From an uncultured bacterium (GTDB taxonomy: Bacteria; Cloacimonadota; Cloacimonadia; Cloacimonadales; Cloacimonadaceae), in assembly GCA_938009275.1 (NCBI GenBank), contig CALLHY010000049.1:1-20497 (forward strand): a stretch of 20,497 bases of DNA, written 5' to 3'. Position 1 is the stretch's first letter; every line of letters starts with the position of its first letter. The notes under the pieces were generated by a model. That model had not been told where the DNA came from and searched no databases. It saw nothing but the letters and a program-made list of their open reading frames with translations. Made by a program: the position numbers and the translations under genes. Below, in pieces: positions 5,394 to 13,567 of this stretch.

Positions 5394-6026
5394 ATGATCG
5401 GATTAATCGGAAAGAAAATTGGCATGACGCAGATTTTTGACAGCAGCGGCAAAGTTATCCCCGTTACGGTTATCAAAGCCGGTCCCTGCAAAGTAATCTG
5501 CAAACGCACCGAAGCCGAAAACGGCTATGAAGCTCTGCAACTTGGCTACGAAGAATTGCCGGAACGCAAGGTTTCGAAGCCGATGTTAGGACATTTTAAG
5601 AAGCACAACAGCGGTTTATACCGTTATGTAAGAGAATTTCGTCCATCCTACGGGCAAGAGATTAGCGAGATTGGCGTGGGAGATGAGCTAAAGGCAGATT
5701 TCTTTGAAGAGAATGAGCCGGTTAGCGTTTCTTCCAAGTCTAAGGGTAGAGGTTTTACCGGTGTTATGAAGCGTCATGGTTTTGGCGGTTTTATATCCAC
5801 ACATGGTAGCCACGAATCCTTCCGCGGCCCCGGATCAATAGGTCAGTGCGCACAGCCATCCCGTGTATTTAAGGGCGTGAAGATGGCAGGACAACATGGC
5901 AATGCCAGAGTTACCGTTCGTCACCTGACTGTAGTGAAAGTGGATGTAGAAAACGGCTTGATCATGATTAAGGGTGCCGTACCCGGACACCGTAATTCAT
6001 TGGTCACGATTCATAAGGAACAATAG
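5394..6026 (+). CDS. rplC: 50S ribosomal protein L3
   Basis: A 210-aa L3, an early-assembly 23S rRNA binder whose loop reaches toward the peptidyl transferase centre. It starts with the bacterial MIGLIGKKIGMTQIF. The central finger holds FRGPGSIGQCAQPSRVFKG (143-161) and MAGQHGN (164-170). Gln167 matches the Gln that PrmB N5-methylates in E. coli. AAGGAG (5382-5387) inside the rpsJ 3' end is its ribosome site, so the pair is probably translationally coupled. Length is normal for bacteria. Confidence 0.98.
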   Translation: MIGLIGKKIGMTQIFDSSGKVIPVTVIKAGPCKVICKRTEAENGYEALQLGYEELPERKVSKPMLGHFKKHNSGLYRYVREFRPSYGQEISEIGVGDELKADFFEENEPVSVSSKSKGRGFTGVMKRHGFGGFISTHGSHESFRGPGSIGQCAQPSRVFKGVKMAGQHGNARVTVRHLTVVKVDVENGLIMIKGAVPGHRNSLVTIHKEQ

Positions 6027-6036
6027 GTGGTATCAG

Positions 6037-6672
6037 ATGGTAACAGCAAAAAAATACAATGCCAACGGTGAATTGATCGGTGAAGTTAATCTTCCCGAGA
6101 ATGTTTTCGACGTTGACGTAAATTCCCCCAAGGTTCTGTTGCACGAAGTAATCACCATGTATCTTGGCAATCAACGCCAGGGCACAGTGCAGAAAAAGAA
6201 TCGCAGCATGACCGCCGGAAGCACCAAGAAGCTTTTCAAGCAGAAAGGAACCGGTAATGCCCGTGTAGGAACACGCCGCACCCCGGTTCGTGTCCACGGT
6301 GGTAAGGCCTTTGCCATATACCCAAAGGATTGGTATAGAACCATCCCTCACACCAAGAAACGTATGGCACTAAAGGTAGCATTAACCGATCGCGCCAGAG
6401 ATGGCAGAATAATAATAGTAGATAGCCTTGTGATGGACAAGCCAGACACCAAGTTTGCCAAAGCTTTATTGGGCAAGATTCTTCCCGAAAGAGGCCGTAA
6501 GCTTGTGGTTACCGATGGGCACCACCTTCCAACGGTGAAGAGCTTCACCAATCTTCCGGACGTTATGACCGATCGTGCAGACAGCTTATTCGCTTATGAA
6601 GTGCTGAAGAGCAGTTACATCGTAATGACCGGGGATGCCCTGAAAAAAGTGGAGGAGGTATTCAGCTCATGA
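6037..6672 (+). CDS. rplD: 50S ribosomal protein L4
   Basis: A 211-aa L4, which binds 23S rRNA and lines the exit tunnel; in E. coli it also represses its own operon through the leader. The start at ATG 6037 fits the usual N-terminus and follows AGGTGG (6025-6030); an upstream in-frame start at 5974 would lie inside rplC. The tunnel loop KQKGTGNARVGTRRTPVRV (68-86) followed by HGGKAF is present. The last codons overlap rplW by 4 nt (ATGA). Whether the autoregulatory function exists here is unknown, but the leader before rpsJ is structured. Confidence 0.98.
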   Translation: MVTAKKYNANGELIGEVNLPENVFDVDVNSPKVLLHEVITMYLGNQRQGTVQKKNRSMTAGSTKKLFKQKGTGNARVGTRRTPVRVHGGKAFAIYPKDWYRTIPHTKKRMALKVALTDRARDGRIIIVDSLVMDKPDTKFAKALLGKILPERGRKLVVTDGHHLPTVKSFTNLPDVMTDRADSLFAYEVLKSSYIVMTGDALKKVEEVFSS

Positions 6673-6956
6673 TACACCCGCGCAATATCTTAATAAGCCC
6701 GATAATTACCGAGAAGAGCAGTGCTCAGCTTCAAGCTCAGAATAGCTATAGCTTCAAGGTAAGCGTCAATGCAAACAAGATCGAGATAAAAAACGCCATC
6801 GAACGCATCTTTGCAGTAAAAGTCGTATCCGTGAACACCATCTTTATGATGGGAAAGCCAAAACGTTTAGGCAAATACAGCGGTAAGCGTCCTGATTGGA
6901 AGAAGGCTATAGTCACACTTCGCGAAGGCGATAAAATTGCCGATTTCGAAGTATAG
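6669..6956 (+). CDS. rplW: 50S ribosomal protein L23
   Basis: A 95-aa L23, which sits at the polypeptide exit and docks trigger factor and SRP. The N-terminal SPIITEKS places Glu15 at the position of E. coli Glu18, the trigger-factor contact. IKNAIERIFAVKVVSVNT, GKPKRLGKYSGKRPDWKKA and VTLREGD are family features. The start overlaps the rplD stop as ATGA, and GGAGG (6653-6657) lies in the rplD 3' end, so translation is probably coupled. Confidence 0.97.
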   Translation: MIHPRNILISPIITEKSSAQLQAQNSYSFKVSVNANKIEIKNAIERIFAVKVVSVNTIFMMGKPKRLGKYSGKRPDWKKAIVTLREGDKIADFEV

Positions 6957-6967
6957 AGAGGTGAAGA

Positions 6968-7798
6968 ATGGGAATTAAGAAATACAAACCGACTACCCCG
7001 TCCATGCGCTTCCGCTCTGGTTATACCTTTGACGAGATTACCACTTCCAGTCCGGAAAAGTCGCTTCTTGCCCCAGTGCGCAAGACAGGTGGCCGTAACA
7101 ACAAGGGCAGAATAACCTGCCGTCATCGTGGTGGTGGACATCGTCGTCATTACCGCATTATCGACTTCAAGCGCGACAAAGCCGGCATCCCGGCCAAAGT
7201 TGCCTCTATAGAATATGATCCTAACCGCACAGCCCGCATTGCACTGCTTCATTACATCGATGGTGAAAAGCGCTATATAATAGCTCCCGATGGTCTGGAA
7301 GTAGGTGCCAAAGTGATGAGCGGTCCCGATGCCGAGATAGCAGTTGGCAACGCCATACCATTGGAGAAGATTCCTTTGGGTAGCGTAGTTCACAACATTG
7401 AGCTAAAGAGCGGCAAGGGCGGTCAGATTGCCCGCAGTGCAGGAACTTATGCACAGGTAGTGGCAAAAGACGGTGATTATGTTCATGTTAAGATGCCCTC
7501 CAACGACGTGCATTTAATCCGCAAGGAATGCCTCGCCACGATGGGTCAAGTTAGCAATCCGGATCACTCACTGGTTCAAATCGGTAAAGCAGGTCGCAAC
7601 CGCTGGAAAGGCATCCGCCCAACCGTTCGTGGTGTTGCGATGAACCCCGTTGATCACCCGATGGGTGGTGGTGAAGGTAAAACTTCCGGTGGTGGACATC
7701 CTGTTTCCCCATGGGGCAAGCCCGCAAAAGGCGGCAAGACCCGTAAGACCCGTAAGTATTCCGATAAGTATATCGTGAAAGCGGTAAAAAAGAGATAG
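6968..7798 (+). CDS. rplB: 50S ribosomal protein L2
   Basis: A 276-aa L2, a primary 23S rRNA binder needed for subunit joining and peptidyl transferase activity. GGRNNKGRITCRHRGGGHR (41-59), the SH3-like core IEYDPNRTARIAL and the C-terminal MNPVDHPMGGGEGK (225-238) are all present. His230 matches the conserved His required for peptidyl transfer (E. coli mature numbering 229). The residue after DHP is Met rather than the E. coli His. An AGAGAGGTG ribosome site (6955-6963) precedes the ATG. Length is normal. Confidence 0.98.
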   Translation: MGIKKYKPTTPSMRFRSGYTFDEITTSSPEKSLLAPVRKTGGRNNKGRITCRHRGGGHRRHYRIIDFKRDKAGIPAKVASIEYDPNRTARIALLHYIDGEKRYIIAPDGLEVGAKVMSGPDAEIAVGNAIPLEKIPLGSVVHNIELKSGKGGQIARSAGTYAQVVAKDGDYVHVKMPSNDVHLIRKECLATMGQVSNPDHSLVQIGKAGRNRWKGIRPTVRGVAMNPVDHPMGGGEGKTSGGGHPVSPWGKPAKGGKTRKTRKYSDKYIVKAVKKR

Positions 7799-7814
7799 TG
7801 AGAGGATATAGATA

Positions 7815-8090
7815 ATGGCACGTTCAATTAAAAAAGGCCCCTTTGTTGACGCTCACCTGATGAAGAAAGTGGTAGTGCTTGATGCCGAAAGCAAGAAAAG
7901 CGTTATTAAAACCTGGTCTCGCCGTTCGGTTATCACCCCCAACTTTATTGGGCACACCTTCTCGGTTCACAACGGACACAAGTTTGTTCCGGTGTATGTA
8001 ACCGAAAACATGGTTGGTCATAAACTGGGCGAGTTTTCTCCCACACGTACTTACCGTGGACACAAAGAGAAGAAGAAAAAGGGTAAATAG
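7815..8090 (+). CDS. rpsS: 30S ribosomal protein S19
   Basis: A 91-aa S19 from the 30S head, contacting S13 and the A-site region. It begins MARSIKKGPFVD and carries KTWSRRSVITPNFIGHTF, VHNGHKFVPVYVTENMVGHKLGEF and SPTRTYRGH, nearly identical in pattern to other bacteria. The tail is Lys-rich (KEKKKKGK). It lies 16 nt after rplB and 14 nt before rplV, in the canonical order. Confidence 0.98.
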   Translation: MARSIKKGPFVDAHLMKKVVVLDAESKKSVIKTWSRRSVITPNFIGHTFSVHNGHKFVPVYVTENMVGHKLGEFSPTRTYRGHKEKKKKGK

Positions 8091-8104
8091 GAGAGAGAAG
8101 AATA

Positions 8105-8443
8105 ATGGAAGCAACCGCTAAACTTCGCTTCGCCCGTGGTTCCGCCCGTAAAGCCCGTTTGGTGCTGGATACAATCCGTTACAAGCGTGTAACAGAGGCC
8201 CAGCATCTGCTGAAGTTTTCACGTCGCAGAGCAGCAACTCATATATATAAGTTATTGGCATCCGCTATAGCCAACGCACAGGTTAAGGACCCAAAGGTTG
8301 ATCTTAATCAGATGTTCGTTACCCAGGCCATGGCAGATGAAGGCCCACAAATGAAACGGTTTATGCCCAGAGCTCAGGGAAGAGCCTTTATGATAAGAAA
8401 ACAGACTTGTCATATTTCCCTTGAGATTCAAACCATAGAATAG
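8105..8443 (+). CDS. rplV: 50S ribosomal protein L22
   Basis: A 112-aa L22, which binds several 23S domains and extends a beta-hairpin into the exit tunnel. The N-terminal ARGSARKARLVLD (10-22) and the tunnel hairpin around residues 79-97 (EGPQMKRFMPRAQGRA) are clear; the hairpin is the region altered in some macrolide-resistant mutants of other species, but nothing unusual is seen here. GGAGAGAG (8090-8097) precedes the ATG. Confidence 0.97.
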   Translation: MEATAKLRFARGSARKARLVLDTIRYKRVTEAQHLLKFSRRRAATHIYKLLASAIANAQVKDPKVDLNQMFVTQAMADEGPQMKRFMPRAQGRAFMIRKQTCHISLEIQTIE

Positions 8444-8453
8444 GAGGAGAACC

Positions 8454-9101
8454 TTGGGACAAAAAATTCACCCCGTCCTATACCGTCTCGGTGTAAATAA
8501 AGACACCGATTCCATCTGGTTTGCTCAAGGAACGTCTTATGTCGATTTTCTCCAGGAAGACATTAAGATCCGGAGTTACATCCACAAGAGACTTGCAGCC
8601 AAGATGGTTTCTAAAGTAAAGATATCCCGCAAGACCAGTTCTATCGTAATCGACATTCATACTGCCCGTCCCGGCCTGGTGATTGGTAAGAAAGGTGAAG
8701 ACATCGATAAGCTGCGTAATGAGCTTAATGTACTTATTAACAAGAACCGCCCAAATCCGATTGTCGTTTCGATAAACATCGAGCAGATTGACAAGATGTG
8801 GTTGGATGCACGCCTGGTAGGCCTTGAAATTGGCCGTCAGTTAGAAGAGCGTGTGTCTTTCCGTCGCGCAATGAAGATGGCTATTCGTAACGTTATAAAA
8901 GAAGGAGCTCAGGGCATTAAGGTTCAGGTTTCCGGCCGCCTTGGTGGTGCCGAAATTGCCCGTTCCGAACGCTATAAACAAGGCAGAACCCCCCTTCATA
9001 CTCTTCGCGCCGATATTGATTATGCCCATGTGGAAGCAAATACCACATACGGTGTTATCGGTATTAAGGTGTGGGTGTATAAAGGCGACATCTTAGGCTA
9101 A
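8454..9101 (+). CDS. rpsC: 30S ribosomal protein S3
   Basis: A 215-aa S3 with TTG as start codon, placed 5 nt after AGGAGGAG (8443-8450). It forms the mRNA entry channel of the 30S head. The N-terminal MGQKIHPVLYRLGV, the KH-type GLVIGKKGEDI (74-84) and the C-terminal SGRLGGAEIARSE (160-172) are conserved. FRRAMK (136-141) contains the basic residues that correspond to the helicase face in E. coli S3. Length and order are normal. Confidence 0.98.
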   Translation: MGQKIHPVLYRLGVNKDTDSIWFAQGTSYVDFLQEDIKIRSYIHKRLAAKMVSKVKISRKTSSIVIDIHTARPGLVIGKKGEDIDKLRNELNVLINKNRPNPIVVSINIEQIDKMWLDARLVGLEIGRQLEERVSFRRAMKMAIRNVIKEGAQGIKVQVSGRLGGAEIARSERYKQGRTPLHTLRADIDYAHVEANTTYGVIGIKVWVYKGDILG

Positions 9102-9113
9102 AGGAGAAGAGGA

Positions 9114-9533
9114 ATGTTAGCCCCTAAAAAAGTAAGACATCGCAAGATGATGAAGGGCAAGAGATCCGGATTGTCCTGGACAGGATGTAATGTGTCTTTT
9201 GGTGATTATGGTTTAATCGCTCTTGAAGATGCATTTATCTCCAGCCGTCAGATCGAAGCTGCCCGTATAGCAATTACACGTCACATGAAACGTTTGGGAA
9301 AAGTATGGATTCGTATCTTCCCCGATAAGCCCATCACTCAGAAACCTGCCGAAACCCGTATGGGAAAAGGTAAAGGCGCACCAGAATACTGGGTAGCCGT
9401 GGTTCGTCCCGGCCGCGTCCTCTTCGAGATCGAAGGTGTGGACATCAAGATAGCTAAAGAAGCTATGCGCCTGGCAGCACACAAATTGCCGATCAAGACC
9501 CGTGTGATCGCTCGTGAAGGAGTGGAATTATGA
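9114..9533 (+). CDS. rplP: 50S ribosomal protein L16
   Basis: A 139-aa L16, near the A-site tRNA elbow and the 5S/23S interface. It begins MLAPKKVRHRKMMKG, and RMGKGKGAPEYWVAVVRPG (82-100) is the family core. Arg82 corresponds to E. coli Arg81, the RoxA hydroxylation site. The start follows AAGGAGAAGAGG (9101-9112). Its end overlaps rpmC by 4 nt (ATGA). Confidence 0.98.
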   Translation: MLAPKKVRHRKMMKGKRSGLSWTGCNVSFGDYGLIALEDAFISSRQIEAARIAITRHMKRLGKVWIRIFPDKPITQKPAETRMGKGKGAPEYWVAVVRPGRVLFEIEGVDIKIAKEAMRLAAHKLPIKTRVIAREGVEL

Positions 9534-9724
9534 AGAACGAAGAAATGCGTGAATTAAGCATTCCCGAACTGCATACCAAGATGGAAGAACTGCGCATCGA
9601 GCTGTTTAACCTGCGCTTTCAAAAAGCCAAAAACCTGCTCGACCGCCCAGACCGTATCCGTATAGTCAGACGCAGCATAGCCCGGATAATTACCATCATC
9701 AAAGAAAAAGAGCAAAAGGCTTGA
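9530..9724 (+). CDS. rpmC: 50S ribosomal protein L29
   Basis: A 64-aa L29, a two-helix protein by the exit tunnel next to L23. The helices hold MRELSIPELHTKMEELRIELFNLRFQ in two conserved halves, then RIRIVRRSIARI (47-58). The usual hinge motif is KAKNLLDRP here. Start overlaps rplP by ATGA with GAAGGAGTGG (9517-9526) upstream, so it depends on rplP translation. Normal length. Confidence 0.96.
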   Translation: MKNEEMRELSIPELHTKMEELRIELFNLRFQKAKNLLDRPDRIRIVRRSIARIITIIKEKEQKA

Positions 9725-9732
9725 GGTGAAAA

Positions 9733-9987
9733 GTGGCAATAAATCATAAAATGATTAAGCAGGGCGTTGTTGTTAGCGATAAAAGCGATAAGACTATCGT
9801 GGTTCGCGTTCAACGCCAGTTCATACATCCATTGTATAAAAAGACAGTTCGCCGCCATAAGAAGTTTATGGCACACGACGAGCTGAATGACGCTCATGAA
9901 GGCGACGTGGTGGAAATCATGGAATCACGCCCGATGAGTGCCCGCAAACGCTGGACTCTACACAGAATAGTAGAAAGAAGTAAGTAA
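9733..9987 (+). CDS. rpsQ: 30S ribosomal protein S17
   Basis: An 84-aa S17, an early 16S rRNA binder with an OB fold. The start is GTG at 9733, 5 nt after GAGGTG (9723-9728). The core GVVVSDKSDKTIVVRVQR, HPLYKKTVRRHKKFMAHDE and the C-terminal ESRPMSARKRWTLHRIVER match the family closely. It lies 8 nt after rpmC and 11 nt before rplN. Confidence 0.97.
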   Translation: MAINHKMIKQGVVVSDKSDKTIVVRVQRQFIHPLYKKTVRRHKKFMAHDELNDAHEGDVVEIMESRPMSARKRWTLHRIVERSK

Positions 9988-9998
9988 GGGGTTTTGGA

Positions 9999-10367
9999 AT
10001 GATTCAAGTTCAAACCATATTGAATATCGCCGATAACTCCGGCGCAAAGAAAGCTATGTGCATCAAGGTTCTTGGTGGCTCAAAGCGGAAATATGCGTCG
10101 ATTGGAGACGTAATTGTTGTCGCGATCAAATCCGCTACTCCGGGCGGAAAAGTAAAGAAAGGAACCGTCGAGAAAGCCGTTATAGTACGTACTGCTAAAG
10201 AAGTGCGTCGTCCTGATGGCTCGTATATCCGTTTTGCCGATAACGCAGCGGTGATAATCGACGATAAAATGGAACCTAAGGGCACCCGTATCTTCGGGCC
10301 GGTTGCTCGTGAACTGCGCGAGCACCACTATATGAAGATAGTGTCTCTTGCTCCGGAAGTATTGTAG
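9999..10367 (+). CDS. rplN: 50S ribosomal protein L14
   Basis: A 122-aa L14, which forms intersubunit bridges and is the docking site of the silencing factor RsfS. MIQVQTILNIADNSGAKKA, GDVIVVAIKSATPGGKVKKG and RIFGPVARELREHHYMKIVSLAPEVL are near-canonical. The ribosome site is weak (GGGG then TTTTGG before the ATG), so coupling to rpsQ is likely. Exactly the usual length. Confidence 0.98.
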   Translation: MIQVQTILNIADNSGAKKAMCIKVLGGSKRKYASIGDVIVVAIKSATPGGKVKKGTVEKAVIVRTAKEVRRPDGSYIRFADNAAVIIDDKMEPKGTRIFGPVARELREHHYMKIVSLAPEVL

Positions 10368-10376
10368 GAGTATAAC

Positions 10377-10700
10377 GTGGCAGATAAAATGAAACTTAAC
10401 CTTAAGAAAGGTGACTTAGTGGTAGTGATCTCCGGTGAAGATAAAGGTAAGAAGGGACATGTCCTGAAAGCCTTCCCCAAAACCGGTCGTGTCATTGTTG
10501 AAAAAGTTCACATGATCAAAAAGCATGCCAAGCCCTCACAGCGTAACCCGCAGGGTGGCATCATCACCATGGAAGCTCCAATTCAGGCTTCAAACGTAAT
10601 GCTCTTCAACGAAAAGCTGAATGCGGTGTCAAAACCTGTTATCCAGATTCGGGAAGGTAACCGTGTACGCGTTTGCAAAAAGTCCGGTGACGAGCTGTAG
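10377..10700 (+). CDS. rplX: 50S ribosomal protein L24
   Basis: A 107-aa L24, an assembly initiator that binds the 5' end of 23S rRNA. It starts with GTG at 10377 after TAGGAG (10365-10370); a later ATG (10389) is less likely. The KOW motif KKGDLVVVISGEDKGKKGHV (10-29) and the tail HAKPSQRNPQGGIITMEAPI followed by SNVML are clear. It lies 9 nt after rplN and 13 nt before rplE. Confidence 0.97.
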   Translation: MADKMKLNLKKGDLVVVISGEDKGKKGHVLKAFPKTGRVIVEKVHMIKKHAKPSQRNPQGGIITMEAPIQASNVMLFNEKLNAVSKPVIQIREGNRVRVCKKSGDEL

Positions 10701-10713
10701 AGGAGATGAGTAA

Positions 10714-11259
10714 ATGAACCGTTTAAAAGAACAGTATAAGAAGCAGGTTGTGGATGCCCTCACCAAACGTTTTAACTACAAAAACCCTCATCAGGTTCCA
10801 AAGCTTGATAAGATAGTAGTTAGCATGGGTGTTGGTCACGCAACTCAGAACAAGGCTCTCCTGGATAACGCAGTGAAAGATTTGGAACAAATTTGCGGTC
10901 GCAAGGTTATTGTAACCCGTGCACGCAAGTCCATCTCAAACTTCAAACTGCGCCAAGGCATGCCCATTGGATGTAAAGTTACACTGCGTGATGAAGTGAT
11001 GTATGAATTTTACGATCGCTTGATCTCCATTGTTATTCCCCGTATTCGCGACTTCCGCGGAATTCCGGCTAATTCCTTTGACGGCAGAGGAAACTTCTCC
11101 TTTGGTCTGAAGGAACAAACTGTGTTCCCCGAAATTGAATACGACAAGATCGATGCCATCCGAGGGATGAATATCACAATCGTAACCACCGCTCACACCG
11201 ATGAAGAGTGCCGTGAGCTGTTACGTGAGCTTGGTATGCCCTTCCAGAAAAACCAATAA
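10714..11259 (+). CDS. rplE: 50S ribosomal protein L5
   Basis: A 181-aa L5, which binds 5S rRNA and contacts S13 and P-site tRNA in the central protuberance. PKLDKIVVSMGVG, RKSISNFKLRQGMPIGCKVTL in two overlapping conserved halves, and RIRDFRGIPANSFDGRGN are hallmarks, as is the C-terminal TAHTDEECRELLRELGMPF. AGAGGAG (10699-10705) precedes the ATG. Length is typical. Confidence 0.98.
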   Translation: MNRLKEQYKKQVVDALTKRFNYKNPHQVPKLDKIVVSMGVGHATQNKALLDNAVKDLEQICGRKVIVTRARKSISNFKLRQGMPIGCKVTLRDEVMYEFYDRLISIVIPRIRDFRGIPANSFDGRGNFSFGLKEQTVFPEIEYDKIDAIRGMNITIVTTAHTDEECRELLRELGMPFQKNQ

Positions 11260-11269
11260 GGAGATTTTT

Positions 11270-11455
11270 GTGGCAAAGAAATCACTCATCATAAAACAAC
11301 AAAGAACACCTAAGTTCAAAGTTAGAAAGTATAACCGCTGCATGATCTGTGGACGCCCTCGCGCCTTTATGCGTGACTTCGGCATGTGCCGTCTCTGCTT
11401 CCGCAAATATGCATCTCTGGGACATATCCCGGGCATCACCAGAAGTAGCTGGTAA
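11270..11455 (+). CDS. rpsN: 30S ribosomal protein S14, zinc-binding (type Z)
   Basis: A 61-aa short S14 with a zinc ribbon: Cys24-x2-Cys27 and Cys40-x2-Cys43. The start is GTG at 11270, 5 nt after AAGGAGA (11258-11264); longer in-frame starts fall inside rplE. GRPRAFMRDFGMCRLCFRK and the terminal GHIPGITRSSW are diagnostic of the short zinc-dependent type. Zinc-independent paralogs in other bacteria are Zur-controlled elsewhere; none is seen here. Confidence 0.97.
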   Translation: MAKKSLIIKQQRTPKFKVRKYNRCMICGRPRAFMRDFGMCRLCFRKYASLGHIPGITRSSW

Positions 11456-11471
11456 ATAATGGAGGAAAACA

Positions 11472-11885
11472 ATGAGCGTTAGTGATCCGATAGCTGATGC
11501 ATTAACCAAGATCCGTAATGCATATCGTGCCGGACATACGCAGGTGATAGTTAACCATAATAAGCTTGTTGAAGCCTTGGTTAACATCCTTGCCGAAGAG
11601 AACTTCGTGAACAGCGTCCAAGTTCTTGATAAAGATCCGGAGCACAAATTTAACTACAAGCGTATATTAGTAATCCTTAGATACACCAATGCCGGTGATC
11701 CGGTAATGCAAGGATTAGTGAGAGTTTCAAAACCCGGAAGACGTGTTTACGTCAAAGCCGATAATTTGCCCAGCGTGTATAATAATACCGGTTGCGCCAT
11801 CATCTCCACCAGCAATGGTGTTATGGTTGATCGTGACGCCCGTATCAAACGCGTCGGTGGCGAATATGTCTGCAGAGTTTGGTAG
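11472..11885 (+). CDS. rpsH: 30S ribosomal protein S8
   Basis: A 137-aa S8, a central-domain 16S rRNA binder; in E. coli it also represses the spc block by binding the rplE start region. MSVSDPIADALTKIRNA and the C-terminal ISTSNGVMVDRDARIKRVGG plus EYVCRVW are characteristic. TGGAGGA (11460-11466) supplies the ribosome site. Slightly longer than the approximately 130-residue norm through the middle (LDKDPEHKFNYKRI). Whether it autoregulates here is not shown. Confidence 0.97.
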   Translation: MSVSDPIADALTKIRNAYRAGHTQVIVNHNKLVEALVNILAEENFVNSVQVLDKDPEHKFNYKRILVILRYTNAGDPVMQGLVRVSKPGRRVYVKADNLPSVYNNTGCAIISTSNGVMVDRDARIKRVGGEYVCRVW

Positions 11886-11894
11886 GAGGATTCG

Positions 11895-12467
11895 ATGTCA
11901 CGCATTGGAAAAGCCCCCATCAAACTTAGCTCCGATCTACAAGTAAAGGTAACTGGAGACGTTATTAGCGTCAAAGGTAAATTGGGCGAACTGAGCTATA
12001 CGCTCCTCCCTGGAATCACGGTTCAAATTGAAGATAACGTTCTTCATGTGCTTCGTGCAGAAGAAACCAAAACTCTCCGTGCCTATCATGGATTAAGCCG
12101 TGCCTTAATACAAAACATGGTAACCGGAGTGAGCGAAGGCTTCAAGAAGACTCTGCACATATTCGGCACAGGATATTCATCGGAAGTCATAGGCCCCTGG
12201 CTAAAGCTTAGCTTAGGATACTCGCATGACATTCTGTTACAGATACCTGCCGGCTTGAATGTCGATGCTCAAGCAGTTCCTCGTTCAAAAGGCACCAGAT
12301 CAGATTTCCAGAGTATCATCAACATAAATGGTATTGACAGGCAGTTAGTCGGTCAATTCGCTGCTGAAGTGCGTGGTTGCCGTCCTCCCGAGAACTATAA
12401 GGGAAAAGGCGTGCGCTATCATGATGAGCACGTCACCATCAAAGCCGGTAAAGCCGGATCCAAATAA
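11895..12467 (+). CDS. rplF: 50S ribosomal protein L6
   Basis: A 190-aa L6 near the sarcin-ricin loop and the factor-binding region. It begins MSRIGKAPIKL, contains two duplicated L6 folds, and ends with RPPENYKGKGVRYHDEHV followed by TIKAGKAGSK. It is about ten residues longer than the usual 178-180 aa, with the extra length in the second half (around AVPRSKGTRSDFQSIININ). TAGGAGGA (11883-11890) precedes the ATG. Canonical position between rpsH and rplR. Confidence 0.97.
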   Translation: MSRIGKAPIKLSSDLQVKVTGDVISVKGKLGELSYTLLPGITVQIEDNVLHVLRAEETKTLRAYHGLSRALIQNMVTGVSEGFKKTLHIFGTGYSSEVIGPWLKLSLGYSHDILLQIPAGLNVDAQAVPRSKGTRSDFQSIININGIDRQLVGQFAAEVRGCRPPENYKGKGVRYHDEHVTIKAGKAGSK

Positions 12468-12483
12468 GATAAGGTGATGAAAG

Positions 12484-12855
12484 ATGATAAAATCTACTTG
12501 TATTACTAAAACAGCCCTCCGAACCCGTCGCAGAGCCGCTATCCGTAAGCGCCTTAGTGGAACCACAGACCGCCCCAGATTGGTGGTGTTCCGCTCGCTT
12601 AAGAATATATATGCTCAGATTATTGACGATACTCGCGGCGTAACCCTTGTTTCCATGTCTACCATCGCCAAAGATAATGGCATTGCACAAGGCGACAAGA
12701 AAACCGCACAGAGCTTTGAAGTTGGCCTGAAATTAGGCGAAAAAGCCATTGCAGCCGGAATAACCAAAATTGCTTTCGATCGTGCCGGATATAAGTATCA
12801 TGGTAGAGTGAAAGCCCTTGCCGATGGCGCGCGTAAAGCCGGGTTAGTTTTCTAA
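12484..12855 (+). CDS. rplR: 50S ribosomal protein L18
   Basis: A 123-aa L18, which with L5 carries 5S rRNA into the 50S subunit. RTRRRAAIRKRLSGTTDRPR (14-33) is the basic N-terminal RNA-binding part, followed by LVVFRSLKNIYAQIIDD. FDRAGYKYHGRVKALADGAR with a short KAGLVF tail is the conserved C-terminus. AAGGTGATG (12472-12480) lies just before the chosen ATG. Normal length. Confidence 0.97.
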   Translation: MIKSTCITKTALRTRRRAAIRKRLSGTTDRPRLVVFRSLKNIYAQIIDDTRGVTLVSMSTIAKDNGIAQGDKKTAQSFEVGLKLGEKAIAAGITKIAFDRAGYKYHGRVKALADGARKAGLVF

Positions 12856-12864
12856 GGAGGAAGC

Positions 12865-13383
12865 TTGAATTACGAACAACACAATCTCGAAGAAGAAAAA
12901 TTAGTAGAAAAGATAGTAGAAACCAAGCGCGTTGCCAAAGTTGTGAAAGGCGGTAGAAACTTCAGTTTTTCCGCAATCGTAGTAGTCGGCGACCGCAAGG
13001 GTAATGTTGGTGTTGGCAATGGCAAAGCTAATGAAATAGTCGATGCCATCCGCAAAGCTAAAGAAAAAGCACTCAAGAGCATGTTCAGAGTTCCTATCGT
13101 AAAGGGAACGGTTCCTCACGAGATAGTTGCCCGTTATGGCGCATCCCGCGTGATGATCAGACCTGCCTCTGCTGGTACCGGTGTTATTGCCGGAGGAACA
13201 ACCCGTGCTATATTCGAAGCTGCCGGCATCGAAAATATACTTTGTAAATCATTGGGCTCCAACACCCCAACAAACGTAGTGAAGGCTACAGTAAATGGCC
13301 TTAAAGCTATGAGAACCCTTTCCGATATCGCTCGCTTGCGTAATAAGACCATAGCGCAGATCACCGGTAGGGAGGAGAAATGA
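12865..13383 (+). CDS. rpsE: 30S ribosomal protein S5
   Basis: A 172-aa S5, at the mRNA entry site and involved in decoding accuracy. The start is TTG at 12865, 5 nt after AAGGAGG (12854-12860). The loop KGGRNFSF (28-35) corresponds to the segment altered in spectinomycin-resistant E. coli, and has no evident change here. VVGDRKGNVGVGNGKANE and IRPASAGTGVIAGGTTRAIF are strong family motifs. The stop overlaps the rpmD ATG by 4 nt. Confidence 0.97.
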   Translation: MNYEQHNLEEEKLVEKIVETKRVAKVVKGGRNFSFSAIVVVGDRKGNVGVGNGKANEIVDAIRKAKEKALKSMFRVPIVKGTVPHEIVARYGASRVMIRPASAGTGVIAGGTTRAIFEAAGIENILCKSLGSNTPTNVVKATVNGLKAMRTLSDIARLRNKTIAQITGREEK

Positions 13384-13565
13384 AGCTAAAAGTTACCCAA
13401 ATCCGCAGCACAATAAATCGTATTGAAGACCACAAACTGGTTATCAAGTCCCTGGGTCTGGGAAGAATCGGCAAAAGCCGTATTCATGATGATAACCCAT
13501 GCATCAGAGGTATGATCAATAAAGTCGGATACCTCCTAAAAGTTGAAGAAGTGCAGGGAGAATAG
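13380..13565 (+). CDS. rpmD: 50S ribosomal protein L30
   Basis: A 61-aa L30, a small peripheral 50S protein with a ferredoxin-like fold. KVTQIRSTINR, HKLVIKSLGLGRIGKS and NPCIRGMINKVGYLLKVEE match the bacterial form. Its ATGA start overlaps the rpsE stop, with GGGAGGAG (13370-13377) inside rpsE as ribosome site. Only 2 nt separate it from rplO. Confidence 0.96.
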   Translation: MKLKVTQIRSTINRIEDHKLVIKSLGLGRIGKSRIHDDNPCIRGMINKVGYLLKVEEVQGE

Positions 13566-13567
13566 CG

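Noticed and set aside
6746..7393. A 215-codon minus-strand frame across rplW and rplB
   Set aside because: It is entirely antisense to two highly conserved ribosomal protein genes and has no homology I can recognise.
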